Positions 34,541 through 47,491 of a stretch of DNA of 64,000 nucleotides are shown one piece after another. This DNA is from Amaurobius ferox (lineage: Eukaryota > Arthropoda > Arachnida > Araneae > Amaurobiidae), in assembly GCA_951213105.1 (NCBI GenBank), contig OX578142.1, positions 2,248,649 through 2,312,648 on the forward strand, written 5' to 3'. The position numbers were made by a program, and so were the translations under genes. Every line of letters begins with the position of its first letter. The first letter of the stretch is position 1. A model generated the notes under the pieces. That model did no database searches. It saw nothing but the letters and a program-made list of their open reading frames with translations, and was not told the origin of the DNA.

Positions 34541-34706
34541 GGCCCAGACCATACAGCCAACCCAGGGGTTTCTGGCAGTTTAATGTATGGCCGGGAGAAA
34601 ATTTAGAACAGGAAATTTAGAACAGGAGAATTTAGAAATTTAGAAAATTTAGAACAGAAGACCGACTTCCACAGACCGACACCCACGAGCAGCCCAGAGT
34701 AAACCA
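34541..34706 (-). mobile_element. 166-bp element 3' tail, second copy
   Basis: Duplicate of the tail at 18732-18897, with the same 'tttctggcag' variant and the same flanking G7 plus 'tagcatgaaa' repeats. It was copied with the 16-kb block rather than inserted anew. Confidence 0.88.
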
Positions 34707-34899
34707 GGGGGGGTAGCATGAAAAAGTATAAATTTTTCGAAATTTTGAAACCACGTTTTTTGGACATCAAACAGAAGGTATCGGCCAGAAAGCTAGGAAA
34801 TCGGACTTCTCCATCGAAATTAGATATAAAAAATTGTATTTGAACGAAAATTATCATGGTCGGATTTTTCACAAAATCGGTAAGGGGGGTAGCATGAAA
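34707..34899. repeat. Single satellite unit between the tail and A5
   Basis: Counterpart of 18898-19090, with 'gaaaccacg' and 'gctagg'. It reads 'gtataaattt' where the first copy has 'gtatagattt'. Confidence 0.95.
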
Positions 34900-36995
34900 G
34901 GCCCAGACCATACAGCCAACCCAGGGGTTTATGGCAGTTTAATGTATGGCCGGGAGAAAATTTAGAACAGGAAATTTAGAACAGGAGAATTTAGAAATTT
35001 ATAAAATTTAGAACAGAAGACCGACTTCCACAGACCGACACCCACGAGCAGCCCAGAGTAAACCAGTAGTTTATTAAATAATCAATCAAAGGTTACAGTT
35101 ACAAAATATTAGGTGTCACGTAGGACACAGGCAGCAGAACAGACAGGCAAACAAACAAACAACAAACCATAAAGATACAGCAAACAACATAAAGAACACA
35201 GCAAACAACATAAAATCACTGCAAACAACATGAAGAAGGGAGTCAGACAATTAAAAGAAATTAAACTTTCTATTAGTGTTTAAATTCAAAGGTCTTAAGT
35301 TAACGGTTTAAAACTTAATCGATCCCAAATTTTGAAATTTATAATGATACTAAATTCTCAATAAAAGAAGTGATTCCATTAAAAGTTCTATCAGATTTAT
35401 ATAGTTTTTAATATTTTTTTTTTATTAAGAGTAAAGATATAATTTTAGTTTATATTTACAAGCCTGGTTTCCATAAAGGATCAAACCCAAGGGTTAAATC
35501 CAGGAAAATTAAAATATTCATCACTAAAACCAGATAAAAACGTTAATTAATTAAAGAAAATATGCCAGTAAACAGTTAAAAAGTTTTAAGTTAAAGGAAG
35601 ATAATTAAAAGTTTATTATTATTATTATTATTTTTTTTTTAAAAACATAACATTTACACTAAGGGTTATAAAGTGTTTTTTCACTCTCTTTTCTATTTTT
35701 TTCTTCTCTAAAACTTATCAATTATTCTAAGAATGAAACAACGGAGGTCAATTATAAGTGTAGAATTACTATTTCCGAGCAGTAAAAATATATTAATATA
35801 CAGCAAAAATCATATAAATATACAGCAAAAGTCATTAAATGGCAAAGCATTATTAAAAAGTAACACAGGACAGGTGAGAAATCTCAGAAAAGTCTAAAGA
35901 GTTTTTTGAAGATTCTTAATACGTAAGAGTTCCCTGTGGAGGGCATGACAGTTGGCCCTGTCCCTAGCATTATGTTTTGTACACCATTGAAGAGAGGAAT
36001 CTTGCAAGTTGGCTGATATACAGTTAGGACAAGACGGGGTTTTAGCATTACAGGTCTTGAAAGAGTGTTTATCAGAGGAGCACTGGCTACACTTACTGGA
36101 TGGTTGACGGCAGGTGGCAGCAGAGTGACCGAATCCTTGGCAATGGTAACATATTTGCAAGGAAACATATTTCTTTATATTGAAGTATTGGAAGTGATAG
36201 TACAGTTTTTTGATGTCTATAAGTGATTTTCCGGCGGCAACATCAGTCAAGATCACCCAATTATTGGATCCCAATTTGTTCTTAAAGGTTTTGATTATCT
36301 TAAACTCCTGTATTTCAGTATTGGAAAGGTTTTTTAAGAGCAGAGGCTTGATGTCTGCCTCAGAGATATTCACAGGAACGTTAAAAATAATAAGTGGCAT
36401 TTTCCGGACAGGTGGCCTGTGTATGACAAAATTATCCGAGAGATCAGAGTTTATAAATTTAGGCAGTATGGATTCGTCATCTTCGTCACGGCAAGTGATT
36501 TTAAGGGTATCTCTGCTGATGGTGGAAACATTTTGAATTTTTACGTTAAGTGGGCAGTCAGACAAATGAAGATCATTCTTGAGTTGATCAAGAGATTTAG
36601 TTTGATCCTTTCCACGAAGCAACACACTGGCATAGGATGGTTTGTTGTGATGAGAACCAGGACGAAGTTCATTATGAAGATCCAAGTTTGTAAGGTTCTT
36701 ACGGACAACGTCATCAACAAAAGCAGGAATTTCTTGGAGGTCCTGAGCAAGGCAGTTCGTAAAATTAGCGAGGTCTAATGATATGGAGTTTTTCAGCTGG
36801 TAGAGATCCTCGTGGAAAGTAGTTTTAATTTCCTGCAAAGCGTTTAAAGAATCTTGATCCGGAGGGGTGACTGTTGAAGACTGTGATTCAAAGAGATAGC
36901 AGGTTGTTTTAATCTTGTCGATTTTGCAATTCAAAAATTCTTGTTGGGTTTCAGAGGGTTTAACATGTCGAACTAGAAAACTACATGTCGAACTA
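34900..36995 (-). mobile_element. Type A retrotransposon, 5'-truncated copy A5
   Basis: Counterpart of A3 in the second 16-kb block, with 3' UTR 34900-35893. It has the 'cacggcaagtg' variant and the doubled 14-mer at the 5' edge. The right flank begins with an R unit carrying 'gccaggaaatcgg'. Confidence 0.93.
35894..36982 (-). pseudogene. ORF1 (Gag) C-terminal part, 5'-truncated, copy A5
   Basis: 346 residues identical to A1-A4, with three intact zinc knuckles. Same truncation point, and no ATG ahead of the retained region. Confidence 0.88.
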
Positions 36996-39900
36996 GGGGG
37001 GGTAGCATGAAAAAGTATAGATTTTTCGAAATTTTGAAACCTCGTTTTTTGGACATCAAACAGAAGGTATCGGCCAGAAAGCCAGGAAATCGGTCTTCTC
37101 CATCGAAATTAGATTAAAAAATTGTATTTGAACGAAAATTATCATGGTCGGATTTTTCACAAAATCGGTAAGGGGGGGGGGTAGCATGAAAAAGTATAGA
37201 TTTTTTGAAATTTTGAAACCTCGTTTTTTGGACATCAAACAGAAGGTATCGGCCAGAAAACCAGGAAATCGGTCTTCTCCATCGAAATGAGGTATAAAAA
37301 ATTGTATTTGAACGAAAATTATCATGGTCGGATTTTTCACAAAATCGGTAAGGGGGGGGGTAGCATGAAAAAGTATAGATTTTTCGAAATTTTGAAACCT
37401 CGTTTTTTGGACATCAAACAGAAGGTATCGGCCAGAAAGCCAGGAAATCGGTCTTCTCCATCGAAATTAGATTAAAAAATTGTATTTGAACGAAAATTAT
37501 CATGGTCGGATTTTTCACAAAATCGGTAAGGGGGGGTAGCATGAAAAAGTATAGATTTTTCGAAATTTTGAAACCTCGTTTTTTGGACATCAAACAGAAG
37601 GTATCGGCCAGAAAGCCAGAAAATCGGACTTCTCCATCGAAATTAGATATAAAAAATTGTATTTGAACGAAAATTATCATGGTCGGATTTTTTACAAAAT
37701 CGGTAAGGGAGGGTAGCATGAAAAAGTATAGATTTTTCGAAATTTTGAAACCTCGTTTTTTGGACATCAAACAGAAGGTATCGGCCAGAAAGCCAGGAAA
37801 TCGGTTTTCTCCATCGAAATTAGATATAAAAAATTGTATTTGAACGAAAATTATCATGGTCGGATTTTTCACAAAATCGGTAAGGGGGGGTAGCATGAAA
37901 AAGTATAGATTTTTCGAAATTTTGAAACCTCGTTTTTTGGACATCAAACAGAAGGTATCGGCCAGAAAACCAGGAAATCGGTCTTCTCCATCGAAATGAG
38001 ATATAAAAAATTGTATTTGAACGAAAATTATCATGGTCGGATTTTTCACAATATCGGTAAGGGGGGGTAGCATGAAAAAGTATAGATTTTTCGAAATTTT
38101 GAAACCTCGTTTTTTGGACATCAAACAGAAGGTATCGGCCAGAAAGCCAGGAAATCGGTCTTCTCCATCGAAATTAGATATAAAAAATTGTATTTGAACG
38201 AAAATTATCATGGTCGGATTTTTCACAAAATCGGTAAGGGGGGGTAGCACGAAAAAGTATAGATTTTTCGAAATTTTGAAACCTCGTTTTTTGGACATCA
38301 AACAGAAGGTATCGGCCAGAAAGCCAGGAAATCGGTCTTCTCCATCGAAATTAGATATAAAAAATTGTATTTGAACGAAAATTATCATGGTCGGATTTTT
38401 CACAAAATCGGTAAGGGGGGGTAGCATGAAAAAGTATAGATTTTTCGAAATTTTGAAACCTCGTTTTTTGGACATCAAACAGAAGGTATCGGCCAGAAAA
38501 CCAGGAAATCGGTCTTCTCCATCGAAATGAGATATAAAAAATTGCATTTGAACGAAAATTATCATGGTCGGATTTTTCACAATATCGGTAAGGGGGGGTA
38601 GCATGAAAAATTATAGATTTTTCGAAATTTTGAAACCTCGTTTTTTGGACATCAAACAGAAGGTATCGGCCAGAAAGCCAGGAAATCGGTCTTCTCCATC
38701 GAAATTAGATTAAAAAATTGTATTTGAACGAAAATTATCATGGTCGGATTTTTCACAAAATCGGTAAGGGGGGGGGGTAGCATGAAATGTATAGATTTTT
38801 CGAAATTTTGAAACCTCGTTTTTTGGACATCAAACAGAAGGTATCGGCCAGAAAACCAGGAAATCGGTCTTCTCCATCGAAATTAGATATAAAAAATTGT
38901 ATTTGAACGAAAATTATCATGGTCGGATTTTTCACAAAATCGGTAAGGGGGGGGTAGCATGAAAAAGTATAGATTTTTCGAAATTTTGAAACCTCGTTTT
39001 TTGGACATCAAACAGAAAGTATCGGCCAGAAAGCCAGGAAATCGGTCTTCTCCATCGAAATTAGATATAAAAAATTGTATTTGAACGAAAATTATCATGG
39101 TCGGATTTTTCACAAAATCGGTAAGGGGGGGTAGCATGAAAAAGTATAGATTTTTCGAAATTTTGAAACCTCGTTTTTTGGACATCAAACAGAAGGTATC
39201 GGCCAGAAAGCCAGGAAATCGGTCTTCTCCATCGAAATTAGATATAAAAAATTGTATTTGAACGAAAATTATCATGGTCGGATTTTTCACAAAATCGGTA
39301 AGGGGGGGTAGCATGAAAAAGTATAGATTTTTCGAAATTTTGAAACCTCGTTTTTTGGACATCAAACAGAAGGTATCGGCCAGAAAGCCAGGAAATCGGT
39401 CTTCTCCATCGAAATTAGATATAAAAAATTGTATTTGAACGAAAATTATCATGGTCGGATTTTTCACAAAATCGGTAAGGGGGGGTAGCATGAAAAAGTA
39501 TAGATTTTTCGAAATTTTGAAACCTCGTTTTTTGGACATCAAACAGAAGGTATCGGCCAGAAAACCAGGAAATCGGTCTTCTCCATCGAAATGAGATATA
39601 AAAAATTGTATTTGAACGAAAATTATCATGGTCGGATTTTTCACAATATCGGTAAGGGGGGGTAGCATGAAAAAGTATAGATTTTTCGAAATTTTGAAAC
39701 CTCGTTTTTTGGACATCAAACAGAAGGTATCGGCCAGAAAGCCAGGAAATCGGTCTTCTCCATCGAAATTAGATATAAAAAATTGTATTTGAACGAAAAT
39801 TATCATGGTCGGATTTTTCACAAAATCGGTAAGGGGGGGGTAGCATGAAAAAGTATAGATTTTTCGAAATTTTGAAACCTCGTTTTTTGGACATCAAACA

Positions 39901-40381
39901 GAAGGTATCGGCCAGAAAGCCAGGAAATCGGTCTTCTCCATCGAAATTAGATATAAAAAATTGTATTTGAACGAAAATTATCATGGTCGGATTTTTCACA
40001 AAATCGGTAAGGGGGGGTAGCATGAAAAAGTATAGATTTTTCGAAATTTTGAAACCTCGTTTTTTGGACATCAAACAGAAGGTATCGGCCAGAAAACCAG
40101 GAAATCGGTCTTCTCCATCGAAATGAGATATAAAAAATTGTATTTGAACGAAAATTATCATGGTCGGATTTTTCACAAAATCGGTAAGGGGGGGTAGCAT
40201 GAAAAAGTATAGATTTTTCGAAATTTTGAAACCACGTTTTTTGGACATCAAACAGAAGGTATCGGCCAGAAAGCTAGGAAATCGGACTTCTCCATCGAAA
40301 TTAGATATAAAAAATTGTATTTGAACGAAAATTATCATGGTCGGATTTTTCACAAAATCGGTAAGGGGGGGTAGCATGAAA
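36996..40381. repeat. 177-bp satellite array S8 (about 19 units)
   Basis: It opens like S5 and S9 with an R unit, then a unit with 'gattttttgaaatt' and 'gaaatgaggtata'. After about 37350 it differs. A unit near 37690 has 'ggattttttacaaaatcgg' and the interrupted G run 'gggagggtagc', which recurs in S9 near 43172 and 44580. A long run of units without K follows, so the minus-strand frame stays open for 396 codons (37414-38604). It ends with the 'gaaaccacg'/'gctagg' unit at A6. Confidence 0.97.
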
Positions 40382-42479
40382 GGCCCAGACCATACAGCCA
40401 ACCCAGGGGTTTATGGCAGTTTAATGTATGGCCGGGAGAAAATTTAGAACAGGAAATTTAGAACAGGAGAATTTAGAAATTTAGAAAATTTAGAACAGAA
40501 GACCGACTTCCACAGACCGACACCCACGAGCAGCCCAGAGTAAACCAGTAGTTTATTAAATAATCAATCAAAGGTTACAGTTACAAAATGTTAGGTGTCA
40601 CGTAGGACACAGGCAGCAGAACAGACAGGCAAACAAACAAACAACAAACCATAAAGATACAGCAAACAACATAAAGAACACAGCAAACAACATAAAATCA
40701 CTGCAAACAACATGAAGAAGGGAGTCAGACACTTAAAAGAAATTAAACTTTCTATTAGTGTTTAAATTCAAAGGTCTTAAGTTAACGGTTTAAAACTTAA
40801 TCGATCCCAAATTTTGAAATTTATAATGATACTAAATTCTCAATAAAAGAAGTGATTCCATTAAAAGTTCTATCAGATTTATATAGTTTTTAATATTTTT
40901 TTTTATTAAGAGTAAAGATATAATTTTAGTTTATATTTACAAGCCTGGTTTCCATAAAGGATCAAACCCAAGGGTTAAATCCAGGAAAATTAAAATATTC
41001 ATCACTAAAACCAGATAAAAACGTTAATTAATTAAAGAAAATATGCCAGTAAACAGTTAAAAAGTTTTAAGTTAAAGGAAGATAATTAAAAGTTTATTAT
41101 TATTATTATTATTTTTTTTTTTTAAAAAACATAACATTTACACTAAGGGTTATAAAGTGTTTTTTCACTCTCTTTTCTATTTTTTTCTTCTCTAAAACTT
41201 ATCAATTATTCTAAGAATGAAACAACGGAGGTCAATTATAAGTGTAGAATTACTATTTCCGAGCAGTAAAAATATATTAATATACAGCAAAAATCATATA
41301 AATATACAGCAAAAGTCATTAAATGGCAAAGCATTATTAAAAAGTAACACAGGACAGGTGAGAAATCTCAGAAAAGTCTAAAGAGTTTTTTGAAGATTCT
41401 TAATACGTAAGAGTTCCCTGTGGAGGGCATGACAGTTGGCCCTGTCCCTAGCATTATGTTTTGTACACCATTGAAGAGAGGAATCTTGCAAGTTGGCTGA
41501 TATACAGTTAGGACAAGACGGGGTTTTAGCATTACAGGTCTTGAAAGAGTGTTTATCAGAGGAGCACTGGCTACACTTACTGGATGGTTGACGGCAGGTG
41601 GCAGCAGAGTGACCGAATCCTTGGCAATGGTAACATATTTGCAAGGAAACATATTTCTTTATATTGAAGTATTGGAAGTGATAGTACAGTTTTTTGATGT
41701 CTATAAGTGATTTTCCGGCGGCAACATCAGTCAAGATCACCCAATTATTGGATCCCAATTTGTTCTTAAAGGTTTTGATTATCTTAAACTCCTGTATTTC
41801 AGTATTGGAAAGGTTTTTTAAGAGCAGAGGCTTGATGTCTGCCTCAGAGATATTCACAGGAACGTTAAAAATAATAAGTGGCATTTTCCGGACAGGTGGC
41901 CTGTGTATGACAAAATTATCCGAGAGATCAGAGTTTATAAATTTAGGCAGTATGGATTCGTTATCTTCGTCACGGCAAGTGATTTTAAGGGTATCTCTGC
42001 TGATGGTGGAAACATTTTGAATTTTTACGTTAAGTGGGCAGTCAGACAAATGAAGATCATTCTTGAGTTGATCAAGAGATTTAGTTTGATCCTTTCCACG
42101 GAGCAACACACTGGCATAGGATGGTTTGTTGTGATGAGAACCAGGACGAAGTTCATTATGAAGATCCAAGTTTGTAAGGTTCTTACGGACAACGTCATCA
42201 ACAAAAGCAGGAATTTCTTGGAGGTCCTGAGCAAGGCAGTTCGTAAAATTAGCGAGGTCTAATGATATGGAGTTTTTCAGCTGGTAGAGATCCTCGAGGA
42301 AAGTAGTTTTAATTTCCTGCAAAGCGTTTAAAGAATCTTGATCCGGAGGGGTGACTGTTGAAGACTGTGATTCAAAGAGATAGCAGGTTGTTTTAATCTT
42401 GTCGATTTTGCAATTCAAAAATTCTTGTTGGGTTTCAGAGGGTTTAACATGTCGAACTAGAAAACTACATGTCGAACTA
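40382..42479 (-). mobile_element. Type A retrotransposon, 5'-truncated copy A6
   Basis: Same junctions as A1-A5, with 3' UTR 40382-41377. Within the A set it is closest to A7 at one site ('ccacggagcaac' in both, 'ccacgaagcaac' elsewhere). Its 3' UTR has 'agacacttaaaag' where others have 'agacaattaaaag'. Confidence 0.93.
41378..42466 (-). pseudogene. ORF1 (Gag) C-terminal part, 5'-truncated, copy A6
   Basis: The most diverged truncated copy, though it differs at only two residues: Leu for His in 'TFHEDLYQ' and Asn for Asp in 'DEDDES'. The zinc knuckles are unchanged and the truncation is the same. Confidence 0.87.
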
Positions 42480-45400
42480 GGGGGGGTAGCATGAAAAAGT
42501 ATAGATTTTTCGAAATTTTGAAACCTCGTTTTTTGGACATCAAACAGAAGGTATCGGCCAGAAAGCCAGGAAATCGGTCTTCTCCATCGAAATTAGATTA
42601 AAAAATTGTATTTGAACGAAAATTATCATGGTCGGATTTTTCACAAAATCGGTAAGGGGGAGATAGCATGAAAAAGTATAGATTTTTTGAAATTTTGAAA
42701 CCTCGTTTTTTGGACATCAAACAGAAGGTATCGGCCAGAAAACCAGGAAATCGGTCTTCTCCATCGAAATGAGGTATAAAAAATTGTATTTGAACGAAAA
42801 TTATCATGGTCGGATTTTTCACAAAATCGGTAAGGGGGGGGGGTAGCATGAAAAAGTATAGATTTTTCGAAATTTTGAAACCTCGTTTTTTGGACATCAA
42901 ACAGAAGGTATCGGCCAGAAAGCCAGGAAATCGGTCTTCTCCATCGAAATTAGATTAAAAAATTGTATTTGAACGAAAATTATCATGGTCGGATTTTTCA
43001 CAAAATCGGTAAGGGGGGGTAGCATGAAAAAGTATAGATTTTTCGAAATTTTGAAACCTCGTTTTTTGGACATCAAACAGAAGGTATCGGCCAGAAAGCC
43101 AGAAAATCGGACTTCTCCATCGAAATTAGATATAAAAAATTGTATTTGAACGAAAATTATCATGGTCGGATTTTTTACAAAATCGGTAAGGGAGGGTAGC
43201 ATGAAAAAGTATAGATTTTTCGAAATTTTGAAACCTCGTTTTTTGGACATCAAACAGAAGGTATCGGCCAGAAAGCCAGGAAATCGGTCTTCTCCATCGA
43301 AATTAGATATAAAAAATTGTATTTGAACGAAAATTATCATGGTCGGATTTTTCACAAAATCGGTAAGGGGGGGTAGCATGAAAAAGTATAGATTTTTGAA
43401 ACCTCGTTTTTTGGACATCAAACAGAAGGTATCGGCCAGAAAACCAGGAAATCGGTCTTCTCCATCGAAATTAGATATAAAAAATTGTATTTGAACGAAA
43501 ATTATCATGGTCGGATTTTTCACAAAATCGGTAAGGGGGGGTAGCATGAAAAAGTATAAATTTTTCGAAATTTTGAAACCTCGTTTTCGGACATCAAACA
43601 GAAGGTATCGGCCAGAAAGCCAGGAAATCGGTTTTCTCCATCGAAATTAGATATAAAAAATTGTATTTGAACGAAAATTATCATGGTCGGATTTTTCACA
43701 AAATCGGTAAGGGGGGGTAGCATGAAAAAGTATAGATTTTTCGAAATTTTGAAACCTCGTTTTTTGGACATCAAACAGAAGGTATCGGCCAGAAAACCAG
43801 GAAATCGGTCTTCTCCATCGAAATGAGGTATAAAAAATTGTATTTGAACGAAAATTATCATGGTCGGATTTTTCACAAAATCGGTAAGGGGGGGTAGCAT
43901 GAAAAAGTATAGATTTTTCGAAATTTTGAAACCTCGTTTTTTGGACATCAAACAGATGGTATCGGCCAGAAAGCCAGGAAATCGGTCTTCTCCATCGAAA
44001 TTAGATTAAAAAATTGTATTTGAACGAAAATTATCATGGTCGGATTTTTCACAAAATCGGTAAGGGGGGGGTAGCATGAAAAAGTATAGATTTTTTGAAA
44101 TTTTGAAACCTCGTTTTTTGGACATCAAACAGAAGGTATCGGCCAGAAAACCAGGAAATCGGTCTTCTCCATCGAAATGAGGTATAAAAAATTGTATTTG
44201 AACGAAAATTATCATGGTCGGATTTTTAACAAAATCGGTAAGGGGGGGGGTAGCATGAAAAAGTATAGATTTTTCGAAATTTTGAAACCTCGTATTTTGG
44301 ACATCAAACAGAAGGTATCGGCCAGAAAGCCAGGAAATCGGTCTTCTCCATCGAAATTAGATTAAAAAATTGTATTTGAACGAAAATTATCATGGTCGGA
44401 TTTTTCACAAAATCGGTAAGGGGGGGTAGCATGAAAAAGTATAGATTTTTCGAAATTTTGAAACCTCGTTTTTTGGACATCAAACAGAAGGTATCGGCCA
44501 GAAAGCCAGAAAATCGGACTTCTCCATCGAAATTAGATATAAAAAATTGTATTTGAACGAAAATTATCATGGTCGGATTTTTTACAAAATCGGTAAGGGA
44601 GGGTAGCATGAAAAAGTATAGATTTTTCGAAATTTTGAAACCTCGTTTTTTGGACATCAAACAGAAGGTATCGGCCAGAAAGCCAGGAAATCGGTCTTCT
44701 CCATCGAAATTAGATATAAAAAATTGTATTTGAACGAAAATTATCATGGTCGGATTTTTCACAAAATCGGTAAGGGGGGGTAGCATGAAAAAGTATAGAT
44801 TTTTGAAACCTCGTTTTTTGGACATCAAACAGAAGGTATCGGCCAGAAAGCCAGGAAATCGGTCTTCTCCATCGAAATTAGATATAAAAAATTGTATTTG
44901 AACGAAAATTATCATGGTCGGATTTTTCACAAAATCGGTAAGGGGGGGTAGCATGAAAAAGTATAGATTTTTCGAAATTTTGAAACCTCGTTTTCGGACA
45001 TCAAACAGAAGGTATCGGCCAGAAAGCCAGGAAATCGGTTTTCTCCATCGAAATTAGATATAAAAAATTGTATTTGAACGAAAATTATCATGGTCGATTT
45101 TTCACAAAATCGGTAAGGGGGGGGTAGCATGAAAAAGTATAGATTTTTTGAAATTTTGAAACCTCGTTTTTTGGACATCAAACAGAAGGTATCGGCCAGA
45201 AAACCAGGAAATCGGACTTCTCCATCGAAATTAGATATAAAAAATTGTATTTGAACGAAAATTATCATGGTCGGATTTTTCACAAAATCGGTAAGGGGGG
45301 GTAGCATGAAAAAGTATAGATTTTTGAAACCTCGTTTTTTGGACATCAAACAGAAGGTATCGGCCAGAAAGCCAGGAAATCGGTCTTCTCCATCGAAATT

Positions 45401-46894
45401 AGATATAAAAAATTGTATTTGAACGAAAATTATCATGGTCGGATTTTTCACAAAATCGGTAAGGGGGGGTAGCATGAAAAAGTATAAATTTTTCGAAATT
45501 TTGAAACCTCGTTTTCGGACATCAAACAGAAGGTATCGGCCAGAAAGCCAGGAAATCGGTTTTCTCCATCGAAATTAGATATAAAAAATTGTATTTGAAC
45601 GAAAATTATCATGGTCGGATTTTTCACAAAATCGGTAAGGGGGGGTAGCATGAAAAAGTATAGATTTTTCGAAATTTTGAAACCTCGTTTTTTGGACATC
45701 AAACAGAAGGTATCGGCCAGAAAGCCAGGAAATCGGTCTTCTCCATCGAAATTAGATATAAAAAATTGTATTTGAACGAAAATTATCATGGTCGGATTTT
45801 TCACAAAATCGGTAAGGGGGGGTAGCATGAAAAAGTATAGATTTTTCGAAATTTTGAAACCTCGTTTTTTGGACATCAAACAGAAGGTATCGGCCAGAAA
45901 GCCAGGAAATCGGACTTCTCCATCGAAATTAGATATAAAAAATAGTATTTGAACGAAAATTATCATGGTCGGATTTTTCACAACATCGGTAAGGGGGGTA
46001 GCATGAAAAAGTATAGATTTTTCGAAATTTTGAAACCTCGTTTTTTGGACATCAAACAGAAGGTATCGGCCAGAAAGCCAGGAAATCGGTCTTCTCCATC
46101 GAAATTAGATATAAAAAATTGTATTTGAACGAAAATTATCATGGTCGGATTTTTCACAAAATCGGTAAGGGGGGGTAGCATGAAAAAGTATAGATTTTTC
46201 GAAATTTTGAAACCTCGTTTTTTGGACATCAAACAGAAGGTATCGGCCAGAAAGCCAGGAAATCGGTCTTCTCCATCGAAATTAGATATAAAAAATTGTA
46301 TTTGAACGAAAATTATCATGGTCGGATTTTTCACAAAATCGGTAAGGGGGGGTAGCATGAAAAAGTATAGATTTTTCGAAATTTTGAAACCTCGTTTTTT
46401 GGACATCAAACAGAAGGTATCGGCCAGAAAGCCAGAAAATCGGTCTTCTCCATCGAAATTAGATATAAAAAATTGTATTTGAACGAAAATTATCATGGTC
46501 GGATTTTTCACAAAATCGGTAAGGGGGGGGGTAGCATGAAAAAGTATAAATTTTTCGAAATTTTGAAACCTCGTTTTCGGACATCAAACAGAAGGTATCG
46601 GCCAGAAAGCCAGGAAATCGGTTTTCTCCATCGAAATTAGATATAAAAAATTGTATTTGAACGAAAATTATCATGGTCGGATTTTTCACAAAATCGGTAA
46701 GGGGGGGTAGCATGAAAAAGTATAGATTTTTCGAAATTTTGAAACCTCGTGTTTTGGACATCAAACAGAAGGTATCGGCCAGAAAACCAGGAAATCGGTC
46801 TTCTCCATCGAAATGAGATATAAAAAATTGTATTTGAACGAAAATTATCATGGTCGGATTTTTCACAATATCGGTAAGGGGGGGTAGCATGAAA
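42480..46894. repeat. 177-bp satellite array S9 (about 25 units)
   Basis: It contains an internal duplication. The stretch around 42897-43547 recurs at 44304-44954, 1407 bp on, which equals eight units less the 9 bp missing from one of them. Near 42656 the G run reads 'gggggagatagc'. The right part (about 45300-46890) follows the unit order of S2, S4 and S7, including the marker at 45943. It stops at element C where S4 and S7 continue with the 'ccaggacatcgg' unit. Confidence 0.97.
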
Positions 46895-47491
46895 GGCCCA
46901 GACCATACAGCCAACCCAGGGGTTTATGGCAGTTTAATGTATGGCCGGGAGAAAATTTAGAACAGGAAATTTAGAACAGGAGAATTTAGAAATTTAGAAA
47001 ATTTAGAACAGGAGACCGACTTCCACAGACCGATACCCACGAGCAGCCCAAAGTAAACCAGTAGTTTATTAAATAATTAATCAAAGGTTACAGTTACAAA
47101 ATGTTAGGTGTCACGTAGGACACAGGCAGCAGAACAGACAGGCAAGCAAACAAACAAACCACAAAGATAAAAGTACAAAACGTGTCACATAAGACACAAA
47201 CAGTAAAACGTTTCACGTAGGACACACACAGCAAGAAAAACAGCAAGCAAACGGCACAAAACGTGTCACAAAAGACACAAACAGCAAAACGTGTCACGTA
47301 GGATACAGACACAGGAATAACAGCAGCAAACGGCAAAAACAAAAAGTCACACACACATAAAAAAAATACAATAAACAGGGAAGTATGCAAGGAATATGCA
47401 AGCAGAGCATTCAAAAGGGGTGCCAAGGGAACAGTAAAGAGCTCCACTGATCAAAAATTAAAAGCAGAAGGGACGCCGGCTCACGGGCAGG
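46895..47491 (-). other. 3' UTR of element C
   Basis: It holds the terminal nested stem-loop (46903-46944), 'aatttagaacagg' repeats, and five hairpins of the GTGTC-N6-GACAC type between 47108 and 47306. Two of the hairpins have one mismatch (GTTTC near 47210, GATAC near 47302). Sequence similar to B ends near 47340. After that a C-specific stretch of about 150 bp runs to the pol stop. Confidence 0.8.

Larger units (their letters stand above)
23318..37350. repeat. 16-kb tandem block, copy 2 (right end approximate)
   Basis: A4, S6, B2, S7, second 166-bp tail, A5 and the first units of S8, in the order of copy 1. Similarity to S5 is lost after the second unit of S8, near 37350. Beyond that point S8 has its own unit order. 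Element sequences in the two copies differ by only a few substitutions. Confidence 0.82.

Noticed and set aside
23318..37350. The 16-kb duplication as an assembly artefact
   Set aside because: Not excluded by sequence alone, but substitutions in B, changed G-run lengths and one- or two-unit differences between S4 and S7 are hard to explain by a false duplication.
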